Position numbers and translations under genes: made by a program. From contig OX485804.1 in the NCBI GenBank assembly GCA_950295325.1, positions 47,678,001 to 47,742,000 of the forward strand: a DNA stretch of 64,000 nt. The letters are read 5' to 3'. The notes under the pieces are model-generated. The model had not been told where the DNA came from, made no database searches, and saw nothing but the letters and a program-made list of their open reading frames with translations. This stretch comes from Polytrichum commune (taxonomy: Eukaryota > Streptophyta > Polytrichopsida > Polytrichales > Polytrichaceae). The first letter of the stretch is position 1. The number at the start of each line of letters is the position of its first letter. Positions 10,996 through 23,251 of the stretch are shown here, piece by piece.

Positions 10996-13900
10996 TCGTT
11001 CACATGCTTCAGCTGCGACAACATGGACGCAATCTGGCTGTTGTCCTGTTGGCTCACCACCTTGCAGGCTGCCATGGAAGAAGAACTCTTGCTGCTCTCA
11101 CTCCCGTTCGGGATTCGAAACCCGCTGTCGAGTGCAGATTCCATGAACTGAAGAAACCATTTCTGAGATTCCATGTGCAAATGATTCCCAAGCTCGGAAA
11201 TCTCAATCAACCTTGCACCTCGGAACCAGCTCAGTTCCACGGGGACAGAGGGCTCTTTCGGAGCCACGACAACAGCCTTTGTCACTTGTCCATTCTTCTG
11301 GGATGTGGACTTACTGAGCGTGCGCTTTACCACTGGGGAAATAGCGGTGATTTTTGAAGAGGCCAAAGATTGATGCTTCGTATCCCGGCTGAGAGTTTCC
11401 TGTTTTTTTCCGTTCTCCGTAATGCTTACAGACGACAACGCGGGTCGGGAAGCTGTCGAGGTTCTCGCAAACAAGGTAGAGGATGCTGACGAGGGTGTAT
11501 TGTTGTTGTTGGCAACGGTAACGGCTTTTAAACCTGGGCCCAGCTGCCCCTCCTGCAACAAGATAGCGAGCTGGTGTTGCGGCCCAGCTGTTGGTTTCAG
11601 ACCGTTTGTGCGAGCCGCGACTTGTCGGTCTTGTTTCACTTGCAGGAGCGAGAACGTCGCGAGGTCCGATGCCAAGGCCGTCGCAACCCAGTTCGACGAG
11701 GCGCGGAATTTGTCGGCCACGGCGCTGTGGACGCTCTGATCGGGTACGACCTCTTCGGAGGACGACGAGTTGCCTCCCCTGGTTAGAGCAAGAGCGTCGG
11801 CAATTGTCACTGCTTGTGAGACAGTTTGATGGAGGCTCAAAAACTGCTCCACCGCGGCTTGGGGGAAGTCAGGTCTCGCCGATGTGCAGATTTCTGCAAA
11901 CATGCTGCTCGAGCCACAAACACTCAGATGGTTAGATGGGAGCTTTCACATCTGAATAATACGATGGTCATGATTGGAGCATTATTATCCTGTCGCAAAC
12001 TCTGGCTATTCATGACATTTTCAGACCCCTATTATACTCGATGCTATTTGTCAGTGTTATTAGCCACAAGCCATGATTGAGCAATTTTTAAGACTCCATC
12101 AACCAGTGATCAGACAATGCCTAAAAATTGCTCCACCACGGCTTGGGGAAAGCCGGGCCTTGCAGATGTGCACATTTATGCAAACATGATTCTCGAGCCA
12201 CAAACTCTAGGGTTAGACACTAAGTTTTTCTCATTTGATTCTGATGGTCATGATTGGGGTATTATTATCTTGTCACAACCTCTGGAGCAGTCCTATTCCT
12301 GAAATTGCCAAACCTTATTGTATTTGATGTTATGGTCAGTTTTACAAGAAGACCAGGAATTGGTCAAATTAAACCAATTCGGTTGATTCGAACGAAAAAT
12401 TTGCTTGCGGTATTGTTCATATAGTACCGGTCATGGCTCTGTTCATAGGATACGGTTCCCCTCTGCCGCTCAGGGTCTTTTTGAGTCCTAGGACACTGAA
12501 GATAGCATGTGAGGACTTGTGCCCAGACAAGATCCTCATTGTTATGAGACGGAGCTACTCGATAACTTCCTACTTTAGGGAGTTTGTTAGCGGTTCTGCT
12601 GTGCATGTCTTATACTTCTGTACAGAACATGATGCCTAATTCCTCTTATCATGTGCTTGGAAATAGATGGAATAACTTCTGGGCTCAGTTCCGATTCCAT
12701 GGCTTGCTTCACCAAATAATCCTCTTGGGACTTGCATATGTTTGTTGAGGTTAGCACTGATTCTTCCTGCCTGACCATTGATGATGATCAAGGGGCTTGA
12801 TGGGTATCTTCTTTTCTGTACTCATAGATCAAGCAACACATTTTTCTTGTGTTTGGCAGCAATTTATATATGTGAAGGGTTTTTTTTCATAAATTGGAAA
12901 GAATACTTCGCATTTCAAACAACGATTGGAAGACTGATTCAAACCGCATACTACAACACTGACTATGCTTGTGGGAAGAAGAGAAGAGAAGAGAAGCTAT
13001 AGACACTTGCCTGATGCTTCGAATTACACCCTCTGCAGCCGATGCCTCCTGAAGGGCTTCTGCTGCAGCTGTAGATGCTAGTTCCCTTGTTTGTGAGACT
13101 TCCTGTAAGGATCCAAAGAATTAGTTGTGAGTCCCACTAGTGAGATGCAGAGATAGTTTTGTAGACAGCATTCTTGTGCCCTGCCCTCATCAAGACTCCA
13201 CATCGAAATAGATTCAGCTGCAACATTGTGTGGGAGCTTTCTGAATTGCAGCATTTGTCTTCAATCAGCCAAAGATCTTATTATAACTACATGTGGCCAC
13301 CTCCCGCAAGAACAATTTGAGAATTGTAATGCTTGATCAAAACTGAAATTCCAGCATCACTATTGTCTTGCCTAGAAGTCCTCATCACACCAAAAGCCAA
13401 AAGAAAAGCCGCTTCAGGTAGTGGTGCCCTTCCTTCTTTTACCTTGCCCAGGGATGCGAGCGCTGGAGGAAGCGAATCCCACGAAACACTGCCGTCAGTC
13501 CACCGTTTGTTGAGGACCAACTCCTTGTGCCCACTCTGGGAGGGTGCCGAGTCAAGAGCAGATGCTAACCTCTTCACCACGGGAACACTCGAGTCTTTGA
13601 TGCTCACTTTCGTTGGTGTGGACGATGGTTTTGAGGATGAAAGGCTACCCTTCTCTTGCATCTTTGGTATTGCGGCGTTTCGGGTGCTATCACTTAGTCT
13701 CCTCGTCGTACCCTGAATTTACAGGAAACATCAAAATTAATGAGAGCCTTTCTGTCTCCATCTAAGTTCCTCTTTTAAGACAAATACATGTGCACTCATT
13801 GCCAGACCTGTTTATTCAGAGTTTCCATAAGATCTCCACTTTTATGTTCCAAAATCCAGTTGGTCCACGAAAACTCTGTTAAGCTGCTTACATTCCACAC

Positions 13901-16636
13901 AACCGCTTTGATAGGACCAGATTGAAGCTACATGTGTCCAAGCTGAGAAAATCAGATGTGAAAGAATCTTGTGCTACTGACACGTGTGTTGCTATAATAT
14001 GACAAGTATGTAGAATACCCAACACCCAAAACCCTTTTGCACGCAAAAGGGTGAAGGCTTGAAGAAAGGAGCCTCTTACTCACGCTTGTTCACTAAGTCC
14101 ACTTCACACTTGGGCTTTCAAGTTAAGAGCTTCAAGTTTTTATCCTGTTTCTATCAGTCTTACGGCACTTACATGGTGCCTTGATGGATCCCATGTGGAA
14201 CAACTACGACTAGATTTCGGTCAAAATCCTAAGCTACCTCATGGAGGATGCGTTGGAACTTTGAGAGTTCAAGCTATCGTTTTATGGGCCCAAGCCAATG
14301 AGCTTTCAAGGATTTTTTCGCTTGTCATGAATTCTCTCCTTGAATTTATATTGATCCCCCTTCATATCTCTGACTTTGAGCATGGCCACTAACACATGCT
14401 CAGACTACTGAAAGCTTGAAGAATTGTCAGCACATCAGTAGTTTGAGCTTTGAATGAAAACTCATCAGATCCATTTATCAAACTCCAGACAGGTGCAAGT
14501 TTGAGCTCTCAACTCGGGGTCTAGTGTGAAGGGGTCCTCAGATTCTACCTTTCAAGCAACTACATTCAGCGAATTCCTGCCTACACTATGTGCATCAGCC
14601 ATGTACACAAGAATTGCACCACATTCTTGAGTGACAGTCATAGTTGAAATATGTATTCCCCAGACTTTACTACTGGTACTGTCAACTGCTTTTGATGTGG
14701 GTCAACCGACATCAAAAGACGCCAATTCCTGCCTGCAGTGTGTTCGGCCACCGCATGCAATGGAACTACAACACATTTTTGAGTAAAAATCATAGTGAAA
14801 ATTTGCATTCCCAAAAATGTGCTCTAGAACTGTGCGCTTTTTTTGATGTAGGTTAAACCGTTCAAAGAAACAGGTTCTGCCTGAAGTGTGTCTGCCGCCA
14901 TGTGCAAAGGGATTCCACCACATTCTTGAGCAAGAATCATCGTTAACTTTGCATTACCGAGATTTTTCTCTGGTACTCTTGGCTTCTATTGATACTGGTT
15001 AACCACGTCAGAAAAAGCCAATTCCTGCCTGTAGTGTGTTCAGCCGCAAATGTACAAAGATTTGGAACACATTCTTGAGGATTTAAACCTAAACATGGCA
15101 TTCCCAAGATTTTGATGGTAATTCTGCAGACTTCTTTTGATGTAGGCTAAACCACATCAAGAGAATCCAATTCCTGCATGCAGTTTTTTCAGCCATGTAC
15201 ATAAGAATTGCAACACGTTCTTGAGCAAAAATCCTAGTCTAAAATTTGCATCACCGAAATTTTGCTACTGGTATACTGTTGGCTTCTTTTGATGCGGGTT
15301 AACCCATACCAAAAGAAGCCCATTCCAACCTACACCGTGTTCAACCGCCATGTGCCAAGAAAATTTCAGCACATCCTAGAGCAGGAATCCGTGTCAGAAT
15401 TTCCTTTACCGAGATTTTGCTTGTAGTGCTGTTGTGGACATCTTTTGCCAATGTAGGTTTTTCCTTGGCCGCCTTGGAAGCAGCAGCGATCCCCTCCCAG
15501 CTTTTTCTTGACGTCTTCCCACCATTCACCACCACCTCTGCAGTTCCCAGCGACGACCGCCTCTTGGTCACTTCCCCTCCCACCATGATCCTGGGGTAAC
15601 TCTTCCCAGGGCTAATGGATCTCCTTACAACCGGAGACTTGGACCGCATACTTGGAGCAGCATGAGGCTCTTTGTAAGGAATTTGCCTATCTTCGGGGCA
15701 TGGCACTCTGCTACTCCGCAAGGAGGGCAAGGATTTGGATCCCCCCAGGGAAGACACTTTGTGATCGGTGAAAAGGGAAGAAGATGAAATAGGTGGATTT
15801 TGGTTTGCAGGCCTTGGGGATGAAGCCGCAGAAGAATTTGTGGAGGTTGGGGCAAAGTCACCAAAGATTTTGGACTTAACCACTCTTCCTTTCGGTCTTG
15901 ACACAGAGCGCACCTCCTCCTTCTTTCTTGGCGGGGTCCTCAAAATGGCGCCATTTCCATTTTCTATCGCTACCGAATTACTACTACTCTTCAATGAGCC
16001 ATTACTCCTCGCAAGACGCTCAGCAAGCTCCTTGTTGAAGTCAGTTGCAGCACAAGATTTCTCAGTGGAGATTCGGTGGTCTTCATATTGCACTTGGAAG
16101 CTGCTGGAGTTCAGGGTTAATCTGTCCACATGATTCGAAGAAGGTGCAGTTGTACTCCTCGCCTCTGGAGATTTAGGTTTCTTCAAATTGGGAGTCACAG
16201 GGCGAGAATCTGATTGCTGATGCTGATGATGCTTGACGGGAGAATTTCTGCTTTTTGCAGATGGCACCACAATTGTGGCAATCAAATCTTCAGGTGTGCC
16301 AACACATTGATGGCGTCCTGGAAGAGGCCTAACCCCACGCAACAAGGGGACGGGTGACCCAGCCTCAAGCCTGTCGACATGAATGAACTGGCCTAACTGC
16401 AACTTGTCACTCAAAATCAAATCATCATGCTCCTCCGCAAGGGAAACATACATGGCATGAGAAGAATCCGAAACTTTGATATAAAATCCATGGTTCGGCC
16501 ATAACGCCCCCCCTGCCAGCGCTGGGACAATACTGATCACTTGTAACAGGGCTGAGCGGTGCTCACCTGTTGCCTTCACATCTGAGTTGATGTGTTGCAA
16601 CAATTTGATCAAAACTCCTGGAGTGAGCGTTGCCAT
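10806..16636 (-). CDS. DUF936 family protein, complete, four exons, 895 aa
   Basis: Exons run 15410-16636, 13443-13712, 13011-13102 and 10806-11904, and total exactly 896 codons with the stop. The N-terminus [19 protein letters not shown], then [15 protein letters not shown] and [17 protein letters not shown], is the conserved DUF936 head, which resembles an OB-like fold. Then come a Ser/Pro/Lys-rich low-complexity middle, [20 protein letters not shown], a helical segment rich in Ala and Gln, and [20 protein letters not shown] with [19 protein letters not shown], the conserved C-terminal block. Intron 3 uses a GC donor (CAG|GCAAGT); the others are GT-AG. Arabidopsis members are, from memory, about 500-750 residues, so this one is long, mostly in the middle. 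The biochemical role is not established. Introns 1 and 3 carry copies of their own exon boundaries. The start sits in a CCATGG context. Confidence 0.93.
11839..12350. repeat. Tandem duplication of the DUF936 exon-4 acceptor region
   Basis: Bases 11839 to about 12080 and 12123 to about 12350 are diverged copies about 284 bp apart. Shared text includes CTGCTCCACC.CGGCTTGGGG, GATGTGCA.ATTT.TGCAAACATG, CTCGAGCCACAAAC and GATGGTCATGATTGG. The first is the real start of exon 4. In the second, the acceptor AG is mutated and an in-frame TAA follows GCA, so it is a dead pseudo-exon inside intron 3. Confidence 0.85.
12351..13010. other. Rest of DUF936 intron 3
   Basis: No repeats or genes recognised. 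A short purine run (GAAGAGAAGAGAAGAGAAG) lies just downstream of the GC donor site in gene direction. Confidence 0.5.
13713..14559. other. 3' half of DUF936 intron 1
   Basis: Non-coding intron sequence without an identified element. The 65-codon open frame at 14195 (plus strand) is not supported by any domain. Confidence 0.5.
14560..15470. repeat. Array of six ~150-bp units spanning the end of DUF936 exon 1
   Basis: Anchor positions equivalent to the exon-1 end (15410) recur near 15254, 15102, 14956, 14810 and 14657, a period of 145-154 bp. Each unit has a degraded copy of about 44 exonic bases and the donor site, then AATTCCTGCCTGCAGTGTG-type text and ACACATTCTTGAG. Most intronic units contain a near-palindrome built on CTTTTGATG.GGGTTAACC.CATCAAAAG; the one at 15277-15315 is almost perfect. 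The GT of the donor survives in the units at 15254 and 14956 and is lost in the other three. Confidence 0.88.
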
Positions 16637-17442
16637 GGTCGGTTCAAGAGGGTTAAGCTTCCCAAACCCTTTTCAAGGCTTCGTTCTTAAGAGGGTTAAG
16701 CTTCCCCACAATTCGTTGGGAGCTTCATGTACACATTAGTTGTTGTTCATGGAATTTGAGAAATGTTTGATGTGGTATCATGACCGACATTGCACAGCTA
16801 TGGTGATAATTCTTGATGTTGTTGTTGTGGCCAGGGGTAGCAATTTAACCAGCCCCAGATGACACCGCCCTCTATCATTTTGCTTACATGGGGAAAATCG
16901 GCAAGCAAGAGGCTACTGGTTGAATTTCACCGGAAGCATTTGTACCGCTCTTTGCGCATGTTCCTCGTACCAAGAAGCCAGCTGCATGGGAAGTGGCCCG
17001 GGTAAAAATTAATCGGTGTAATCAAACTGCCACTTCACCCAAATTCACAAACTCTTTTGTACTACTCGCAAACTCCGACGACAAGGACTTGTTGCAGCAA
17101 GGATGAGCTGCTACATACACTTCCTACCTTAACACACTGCTCTGTTAGGATTTCATCAACCCATCATCACTTGCCAGGTTGAGGAAGAAAAAATATGCAC
17201 ACATACTCGTGTAAAATCAAAAGATAGAAGATTTTATGAGAAGCAGTAATCCTAAATAATGACTACCTACTCGACTTCCTCGAACACAACGAGCTTCCTC
17301 ATGGAAGCTGGCCTTAGAAATTTCGATCTAACACTACGAAATTAGCTGATGACCATCCAAGCCCATAACATCTCTCAAGGTTACTCTACTCTACTTTTCA
17401 GAAGCCGGAAAAGAAAAGAGTGTGAAGCTCTCTGCCTGCCAT

Positions 17443-17489
<47 letters not shown>

Positions 17490-19400
17490 AAGCATCATAC
17501 AAACTTAAGAATAAAAACTCTGACTTGGTCTAAGAACCCAAACGGCACTGTGTCGTACAAACCCCAACATGCAACCGAGTTTAAGGTGGGTACATATTAA
17601 CCAAAGAACACGTACCAAAAAGCAAAGACAAAATCAGTCGCCCTTGAAAAGAGTTTTTCTAAAGAGTTGACCTTACTTGATGTCCTTAAAATCATAAGTT
17701 GATTCAGAATCATCAGCAAGGCGAGGTTAACAAGGTGAGTTTTTTGGCGTACCTTCGTGTATAATGTTATTGCCTTCGTCACCATACTCTTCAAATGCTG
17801 TAGCTGAGTGCAAGCGCTTGGCTATAGCCGAAGAAAAACAAACAGCGTAGAGTGGGAAAAAAGGCAGGATGCCACTCTCCACCTAAACCCACTAGTTACG
17901 TGTCAGAGTGGTCTTCTGTAAACTTTGGTTGCAACATTGAAAGCCACCCAACCCATGTCTCAGTTGCTTGCGTTGGAGGAGCATCCTCCTCGAAACAGGG
18001 GAAACGAACCGACTGCAAAAACCCCCAAGAATGTCAAGTTCGGAGCTAAAAGAGTGGGTACAAGCAAAAGAGACAAGCAGACCGCCCGAACAAGTAGTAC
18101 TAAAAGAAAGAGCGGGAAAACTTTTTCTTTCTTCCACTCTCGCTGATCATCATCATCAACATCATCATCATCAGGTTAACATCAACATACACAATGTCAT
18201 CTAAACCAACCAATAAATTAGGGAGAAGCTTCGCAGAGCTCCTCATCTTCCGAGAATCAGCTCAAAAGCCTTATAATGAGTCCCAGCTAAACTGGAAGAC
18301 TGCTACAAGTGCTGCAACACCGAGCTTTGAAACTCACTTACTTAACCCAAAACAGCAAAACCCATAGCCGCCAACACCGCCGAGAGTGAGAAGAAAGGAA
18401 GAAGAGTACATTGCTGCCTTGAATTGCAACAGCAACAGCAACAGCAACAACGTGGGTGGGGAGTGCGCATGATGAGAGGAGAATGAATGAATGATCAGTG
18501 CAACCAAATCCAACCAAAAAAATAAAATCTAAAAACTAAAACTTAGAGTACGGTAGTATTACTTTACTTTAGTAAGAAACTTACCCCGGAAATGGAAATA
18601 GAAAAGATTAGGAAGGAGCCACCAGCTTAGCGTAACCCAGTTGGCAACCTACTTACTACGAGCTCAGCAACAGTATAAGTATGTCAGAGAGAGAGAGCAT
18701 ACTAAGCAAGCAAGGCTGAAGCAAAGCTGCGAATCTTGCCGCAACAAGTAAGTTAACCTTGTAGCAAGTCAGTATTTGTCCTGCTTATCATATGCTCCGG
18801 CTGACAAATTGTGTTGCAGCAGGATGGGACCCCAAGTGCATCGTCTGACTACCTCTCTGGCTGCGTCTGTGAGGCTGTCTGTGTGTCTGTCTGTCTGTCT
18901 CTTCACTTACTTAACATCCTGTACTACGGTCTACCTTACCTAACTACCTCTTCTCTTCTCTTCTCTTCTCAGTTGATGATGATGCAGTGGTTCGTGTTCA
19001 AACTTAAGTTTTACCGGTTTGTAACAAAATTCAAAACTTTGGGAGCTATGGCATCGACAAGGAAGCTTACTAACTTATGCTTTGTTTTGTGTTTTGAAAG
19101 TTGTATCAACCTCCACCTCACTCTAAACTGTGGCCACTTCCTCAATGGTAGCTGTGACGTTTGTTTCGTGTTGTGTCAACAGCAACAAAATTCAAAACTC
19201 GCTGGAGTGAGTCCACATTGCTAGCTACGCTCCGCCCCCTATCCAACCACTTATTACTGTATTTAGTACCTTCCTGGCTTACTCCACCAGCAGCAAAATC
19301 CTTCTCCACCAAACTTCGGTGGCATAAATTCAATCCCTGCACCAAAAGCAGGTTGTTTCTTGCTTGGTTTATGGTGATTAATTAGTAAATGCACCTAATT
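16637..19400 (-). promoter_or_regulatory. 5' leader and promoter region of DUF936 gene
   Basis: About 2.7 kb without transposon signatures lies upstream of the start codon. It contains several simple repeats: (CT)n at 17445-17487, ATCATCATCAT at about 18147, (CAACAG)n at about 18427, (TGTC)n at about 18880 and (TCTTC)n at about 18950. On the minus strand the CT tract is a GA tract, a common element of plant 5' leaders. Open frames at 17852-18204 and 18811-19224 have no domain and look accidental. Confidence 0.5.
17445..17487. repeat. (CT)n microsatellite
   Basis: About 21 uninterrupted CT dinucleotides, 0.8 kb upstream of the DUF936 start. Confidence 0.97.
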
Positions 19401-20080
19401 TGTGACCCTAACCCACAACCAACTCATGTAGATTCTTGCCTACAATGAACAACTTTTGAACATGCGAGCATGTGATGTGATCGGTTTTGGACAACACGTT
19501 AGAGGTGTCTGTAAAGTCGCTCAAACGAGGGATGAAACCATGGCTTTAATCATTTCTTTGAGAAAGCTTTTTATGAAGAGCTCGTTAGCTCGTCGAGTAT
19601 CATAGCCTATTTTGAAAGTTGGGTGAAACTTTTGGGATCATGCGCATGGGACTCGTTGTCGTCAAACTCGGATCAGCATGTGCAAGACTAGCTTGGCCCA
19701 CCCATCCTAGTAGGACAGGTTTAGAAAGTTGGTTTTTGATAGTTTGACACCACTCTTTGTGTATGATGATTTAAGTATTAAGAAAACTTGGGTGACTTTG
19801 TGTTAGTTCTCATACACTCATGGTTTTGGGACTTAGCCCATGGGTTTCATTTGCTTTACTTTACAAATAACTCTTATGATTTCATAGTTTTTTTGTTATT
19901 TAATATATTGCTTAAATTTTGCAGGCAACTAAAGTTGATTGATGCTAAGTGACATCTAATTTATGACCCTTACCCCCAAAACCAATCCATATTGGTTCTT
20001 ACCTACAATGAACATCTTGCAAGCATGAGATTCTAGGCTGGATTTTGGACACACCTATGATCAACACTTTAGAAATTCAC
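19398..20080. repeat. Pair of direct repeats about 558 bp apart
   Basis: Bases 19398-19520 and 19956-20075 share CTAATTT.TGACCCT, CCTACAATGAACA and GGTTTTGGACA/GGATTTTGGACA in the same order. There is no LTR-type end (TG...CA) or primer-binding site, so the element type is unknown. Confidence 0.45.
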
Positions 20081-20319
20081 AGTTCTTTCATGCACTATAC
20101 ATAAATAACAAGCTAAAATGTGTAAGTTTTAATACTCCTTCAATTACCAACAAGACCCAACACAAGTTGAGGTGATATAATAATAGTAATTATGCTAAGT
20201 AGCTTAAAGAAACGATTAGAGGTGTGGTAATCATACTTAATAATAGTCGTGAGAAAATTAAACCTTTCTATTCTATTCTTCATTCTTACCTAGCACAAGT
20301 CATGTAATGAACTTACCAA

Positions 20320-20366
20320 AGGGGGGGAGGGGGCTATAATAATAATAATAATTATTATTATTATAA
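20320..20366. repeat. G-run followed by (ATA)n/(ATT)n near-palindrome
   Basis: GGGGGGGAGGGGG at 20321-20333, then CTATAATAATAATAATAATT running into its inverted ATT form to 20366. It could fold on itself. Confidence 0.9.
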
Positions 20367-20774
20367 CATGCTCCACTATAGGTTGGTGGCTAACTCATCC
20401 CAATTTTAATTCATTAGACTTATTTGAGATCTATGGCCCCAATATTAAAGCTATTTTGGCTTTAAATAGGAATATTGTGCTCTGCAAAGTAATCAACATT
20501 CTCACCCTCCCTCATATTAAGTGTCACAAAACTTTACCCCCTTCAACTTGTGTTCAATGCAAGCACCCATAAAAGTTCAAATTTCAAAACCAAAAAAGTC
20601 AAAAAGTCAAAAAAAAAATCTTGTGCATATGCCTAAATTTTCTTAAATATTTTCTAGACCTACCTAATTCGACACAATTATTCCAGCCTCAACTGGCTTG
20701 AGAATGATACACGAGCAAAGCTTGTTTTAGTGTTCTTGCAGTAATGACACGAGTGAGAAACTTGTTACTACTAA

Positions 20775-21280
20775 AAGCCACTTCACACACATGCCAAGAG
20801 CCGTGACCATGAAATTGTGAGAGCCGAAAAGAAAGTGTCCAAAGGCCGTCCCAAGACACTTCCAAAATCATATAGTGTGGTCACGGATCCTCAAGTGTAG
20901 TGTGAAGCCATACGTGACCAGGCCCTCAACCAAATGCTATTTCAACGAATATCTATTCATGCAGGTCCTCACACATGATAAAATAGAATAAAATCAACGA
21001 TTATGAGCGTTCGGAGTACCATGGTCTCCCAATGGTTTTGTGTTAGGCCTACCTCCAAGAGACAGTTCTTGAAAATAGTCCAAGTGACCATGAAACATGA
21101 TCCATTCAATGCCATGTAGGAATCCACATAGACTTTACATCCACCTTGCATTCACATACTCCGTCGGTCCCTCAAGCGTAGTGTGAAGCGAACTTGGACC
21201 GGTTCCCGCCTTTTCCACCAACGAGAGTGCTTGAAGTGTAATGGTCACGGGCTCCCAGTCTCATGTGTGAAAAGTGGCCC
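20775..21280 (+). mobile_element. Tourist-like MITE, family A, copy 2
   Basis: The left end AAGCCACTTCACACA (two changes from GGGCCAC) and right end AAAGTGGCCC are flanked by TAA at 20772-20774 and 21281-21283. It is the inverse of copy 3 at 23915 over nearly its full 506 bp, including ATGCCATGTAGGAATCCAC and CTTGGACCGGTTCCCGCC. Confidence 0.87.
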
Positions 21281-21645
21281 TAACAATTGTGGTGGTCACA
21301 ACTTAATTACTTACAAGTCAATTCTCCTTGGGTCGCTGAATTTGAAAGCTTCCATGTTTTGGGGTAAACGGTCCTGGTTCTTGTCCTCGGGTATCAAATT
21401 TCCAAAGAACAAAATAGAAATGTAACTTCCATGCAGAATGGCCACTAACTTAATAAGATACGGTAGAAGAGGAGCAGCACCTGAACAAATGTCTTTAAAG
21501 CTTTCTATTTTTACCAGTGCCTCGTACCCAGCAAGGGTACAGTAGCTTCCACGGTAAATAATTGCGGCCCATAATAAATAATTTGGTGTTGAAAAATCAG
21601 GCTCGTGTCACCATCATATTTGTAAGAGTGTAGTTTGTGTGTTAA

Positions 21646-21878
21646 CCCTTAAAGGACATATGCTTTCCCGATACCACACCCAAAATATCTTTTTAAATTC
21701 ATTTTAAGCATGATTAACCAATTAATTTACATAGGCTCTATTCTAAAGAAGTATAGATCTTGCTAAGGTGCTCGATTTGGCATTCTAAAAACCCCATTTG
21801 GTGTAATGGAGTAGAAGTTTTGAACAAGATTCTCCCAAAATAATACCAAGCCCGTGGGGCAGCATTGTCCTTTAAGGG
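21646..21878. mobile_element. TTAA-flanked short element, piggyBac-like ends
   Basis: The 13-bp ends CCCTTAAAGGACA are perfectly inverted and followed by similar text (ATGCTTTCCC / ATGCTGCCCC). TTAA sits immediately outside both ends (21642-21645, 21879-21882). A TTAA target and CCC start are the piggyBac signature. TTAA is self-complementary, so it could also be part of the inverted repeat. Non-coding, 233 bp. Confidence 0.65.
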
Positions 21879-21917
21879 TTAAGATTTGTGGCCTATTATG
21901 GGCACTTCCAACCACTG

Positions 21918-22120
21918 TTAGTTACGGATGAAATAACCAATTGAGTTTGAGAGATAACCGGTTGAAGTTGGAGACCTCATGAGAGTTATCGATCGTTTTA
22001 GAGGGATTTATAGGATTAACCTCAAATGAATAAAGCATAACTGGAAGATGTCATCGTGTAACCAACCGGTTGGATTTAGAATCACTAGGATCTTGACCGA
22101 CTATGTCCGAAAATTTCATG
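21918..22120. repeat. Dispersed repeat, second copy at 56310-56500
   Basis: Shared blocks in order: TAGTTAC, GTTGAGTTTGAGA, CCGGTTGAA, CTCAAAT.AATAAAG, CACTAGGATCTTGAC and ATTATGTCC. A short third piece lies at 24984-25025. Its nature is unknown. Confidence 0.6.
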
Positions 22121-22228
22121 GGCGTTGTTTCCGATCGCATAAGATTTTCCAGTTTGGAATTGTCTCTTCCAGTTAGCAATTGCGAAGAGTCATGAAGATT
22201 GTCATTGTAATTTCAAAGTTGGAGTTAA

Positions 22229-22605
22229 GGGTTGGTTCAAATAGGGTCCCGAGTCTTGAGTCTCAAGTCACTTTGAGGTAAAATCTCACATGTTGAGAGC
22301 ATGGAAGTTGGGACTTACTGCTTCACATGGGTCCCAAGTCTAAGTCCCAAGTATGACATGGATGTCTACATGGCAACGCTTTTTGGAGGTGAGGCATGAG
22401 ATATACCCAACTCTCAAAAAAAGTCATGCAAGTAGTTTTGCATAAATAATCAAAGATCTTGATTTCAATGATAATCAACCATACTTCAATGGTGCCTTGA
22501 GGCTTGAAAGTTGGGACTTTGCCTCCATGTTGGGACTTTGCCTCCATGTTGGGACTTGCTAATGTGAGTGGGAGTTGGGACTTAGGACCCCATGTGAACT
22601 AGCCC
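22229..22605. mobile_element. Tourist-like MITE, family B, copy 1
   Basis: The left end GGGTTGGTTCAAATAGGGTC and right end ACCCCATGTGAACTAGCCC are imperfect inverted repeats flanked by TAA at 22226-22228 and 22606-22608. Near the right end, GTTGGGACTTTGCCTCCAT is tandemly duplicated. A 5'-lacking relative lies at 52190-52453. Confidence 0.8.
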
Positions 22606-22759
22606 TAAGATACATAAGTTGTTTGTTATTGATGTTCATGCTTCCAATGTGAATTGGAACGATTTTGTTAGTTTTCTTAACTGGAGCCTTTTGTGGGCAT
22701 TAAGCCAATGCAAGCAAAAGAACTATCATAACCAGGATATCGATTATATGAATACCATA

Positions 22760-23207
22760 CTACACTAAACATTTTATTTAAGTGTCATCAATTCTATTTG
22801 TCTTGTTCAATATTATTTGTAAACTACCCGTGTAGTATCACCAACACTAATTAAATGAAAACCTACCAATATTTGTCATTCCTTGCAAGAAATAAAAAGG
22901 GAGCAAAAAAAAAAAAAAAGGCATTATAGATCTATAATGTTGTAAACATTGTCAGTTCCTAAGTGGCTTTTCATCCAAATTTCAATCATCCATGACAATA
23001 CTTGATCATAAAATTATTAGAATGCAAACTATGCAAACTATATCACACTTTGTTTCAATTATTGGCATGAAATTCATTCAAATTTCAATCATCTATGACA
23101 ATATTTGCAAACTTATTCTTAATAAGTGTCATTACAAAAGTTACCACAATGACATATAATACCATATATATATATATATATGACATTAAATACAATATTT
23201 AGTGTAG
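22760..23207. mobile_element. MITE, CTACACC family, copy 2
   Basis: It begins CTACACTAAACATTTTATTT and ends ATATTTAGTGTAG. The interior matches the 36790-37025 copy in reverse (CAATTCTATTTGTCTTG; TTACCACAATGACA). It contains a 14-A run and a (TA)n tract at about 23164-23181. No coding sequence. Confidence 0.72.
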
Positions 23208-23251
23208 CTATCTTTTGACCAATGGTGTTCACATGTTAGGCGACAAGGAGG

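Noticed and set aside
10862-11935. Several plus-strand open frames of 70-117 codons
   Set aside because: Antisense shadows of DUF936 exon 4.
15625-16133. Open frames of 79-121 codons on both strands
   Set aside because: Overlap DUF936 exon 1 in other frames.
19398-20080. Possible LTR pair
   Set aside because: Repeats of about 120 bp lack TG/CA ends, primer-binding site and polypurine tract.
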